DNA of 6,051 bases from JBOHER01 sp050701115. Its GTDB lineage: Bacteria; Actinomycetota; Actinomycetes; Mycobacteriales; Pseudonocardiaceae. The notes beneath the pieces were generated by a model. The model ran no database searches. It was not told the DNA's origin and saw nothing but the letters and a program-made list of their open reading frames with translations. The DNA lies in NCBI GenBank assembly GCA_050701115.1, contig JBOHER010000192.1:1-6051 (forward strand), read 5' to 3'. A program made the translations under genes and the position numbers. This document shows, piece after piece, positions 5,575 through 6,051 of the stretch; the stretch's first letter is position 1; each line of letters begins with the position of its first letter.

Positions 5575-6051
5575 CGCCTGCACCTCGCGTCCGTGAGCGG
5601 CACGCCGACCGGTGGACCGCCCGGAGCGCGCGGGGCGTCGGAGATCGCCGCGCACAGGTAGAAGTTCAGCCACGATCCGTACGACGCCGTCCTCCCGATG
5701 GCTTCGTACTTGCGCGGCAGGTTGCCGATGAACTTCTCGAAGACCTTGCTGTTGTCCGCCAGGTTCTCGGATAGCGCGCCGAGCTCCCTGATGCTGTTCT
5801 TCAGCGGCTCGCGTCCTTCCCGCAGCAGGCCGGCTGTGCTCGTGGACAGCGCGGCAACGCCCTCGATCGCGTCGCCGATCGGCTTGGCGTCCCCGGCGAG
5901 GCCGGAGACGAGCTGCCGGGTGGTCGAGATCAGGCTCGACAGCTTGTCGCCCCTCGAGTTCATCTCACCGAGAACGCGGTTGAGGTTCGTCACGACCCGG
6001 CCGATCACCTCGTCCTTTTCGGCCAGCGACGAGGTGAGCGACGCGGTATGC
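5571..6051 (-). CDS. mceB: MceB, MCE-family subunit, C-terminal part (cut by window edge)
   Basis: The last 159 codons of an MCE subunit; the frame runs open through 6051, so the N-terminal anchor and MCE domain lie outside the window. What is visible is the helical region, starting with TASLTSSLAEKDEVIGRVV and NLNRVLGEMN, a phrase typical of position-B proteins. It continues through RQLVSGLAGDAKPIGDAIEG to the C-terminal YGSWLNFYLC. It ends in a Pro/Gly-rich tail with a second cysteine in RCRR. These two cysteines, 24 residues apart, are the only ones in the visible part. A GTG at 6006-6008 is an internal valine and not the gene start, because the similarity to MceB continues upstream of it. 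The stop codon overlaps the mceC start by four bases. The assignment to B comes from the motifs and from position before mceC. Confidence 0.92.
   Translation of the reverse strand, partial: HTASLTSSLAEKDEVIGRVVTNLNRVLGEMNSRGDKLSSLISTTRQLVSGLAGDAKPIGDAIEGVAALSTSTAGLLREGREPLKNSIRELGALSENLADNSKVFEKFIGNLPRKYEAIGRTASYGSWLNFYLCAAISDAPRAPGGPPVGVPLTDARCRR

Noticed and set aside
4972..5661. 229-codon plus-strand frame opposite mceC and the end of mceB
   Set aside because: It spans the junction of two well-supported minus-strand genes and has no recognisable protein features.
1..6051. Mobile elements, CRISPR arrays, tRNA or rRNA genes, toxin-antitoxin or phage genes
   Set aside because: The window is filled by contiguous mce and lipase coding sequence on one strand. 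I saw no transposase motifs, repeat-spacer pattern or structured RNA signature.

Overview
The window looks like chromosomal DNA of a high-GC actinomycete. The codon positions are strongly GC-biased, and the main content is the 3' half of an mce (mammalian cell entry) operon with the subunit order known from mycobacteria, nocardiae, streptomycetes and Pseudonocardiaceae. I cannot fix the genus from this sequence. All convincing genes lie on the minus strand, so transcription runs from right to left.

Layout, in transcription order: the 3' part of mceB (5571-6051, cut by the window edge), mceC (4579-5574), mceD (3551-4579), mceE (2523-3551, a lipoprotein of LprK type) and mceF (1471-2523). All four junctions between these genes overlap by 1 or 4 bases, so they are almost certainly one transcript with translational coupling. 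The yrbEA/yrbEB permease genes, mceA and the start of mceB should lie just to the right of the window. After mceF there is a 193-base gap with a possible weak hairpin. Then comes a secreted lipase of the LIP family (42-1277) with a signal peptide, a GYSQG nucleophile motif and a strong ribosome binding site. A perfect 10-bp inverted repeat at 1-28 probably terminates transcription after the lipase.

How the genes work together: in characterised actinobacterial Mce systems, MceA-F assemble on the YrbE permease pair and an ATPase (MceG/Mkl, usually encoded elsewhere) to import lipids such as fatty acids or sterols. Each complete Mce subunit here shows the expected plan: an N-terminal membrane anchor (a lipobox in MceE), one MCE beta-domain, then a long helical stretch. 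The lipase could release fatty acids or other lipids from esters outside the membrane for this importer, but that link rests on gene order alone.

This is a recognisable system rather than a new one. The points most worth a second look are the lipase linkage, paired C-terminal cysteines in MceB, MceC and MceF only, rare TTA codons in mceC and mceE, and a visible drop in GC between the lipase and parts of the mce genes.
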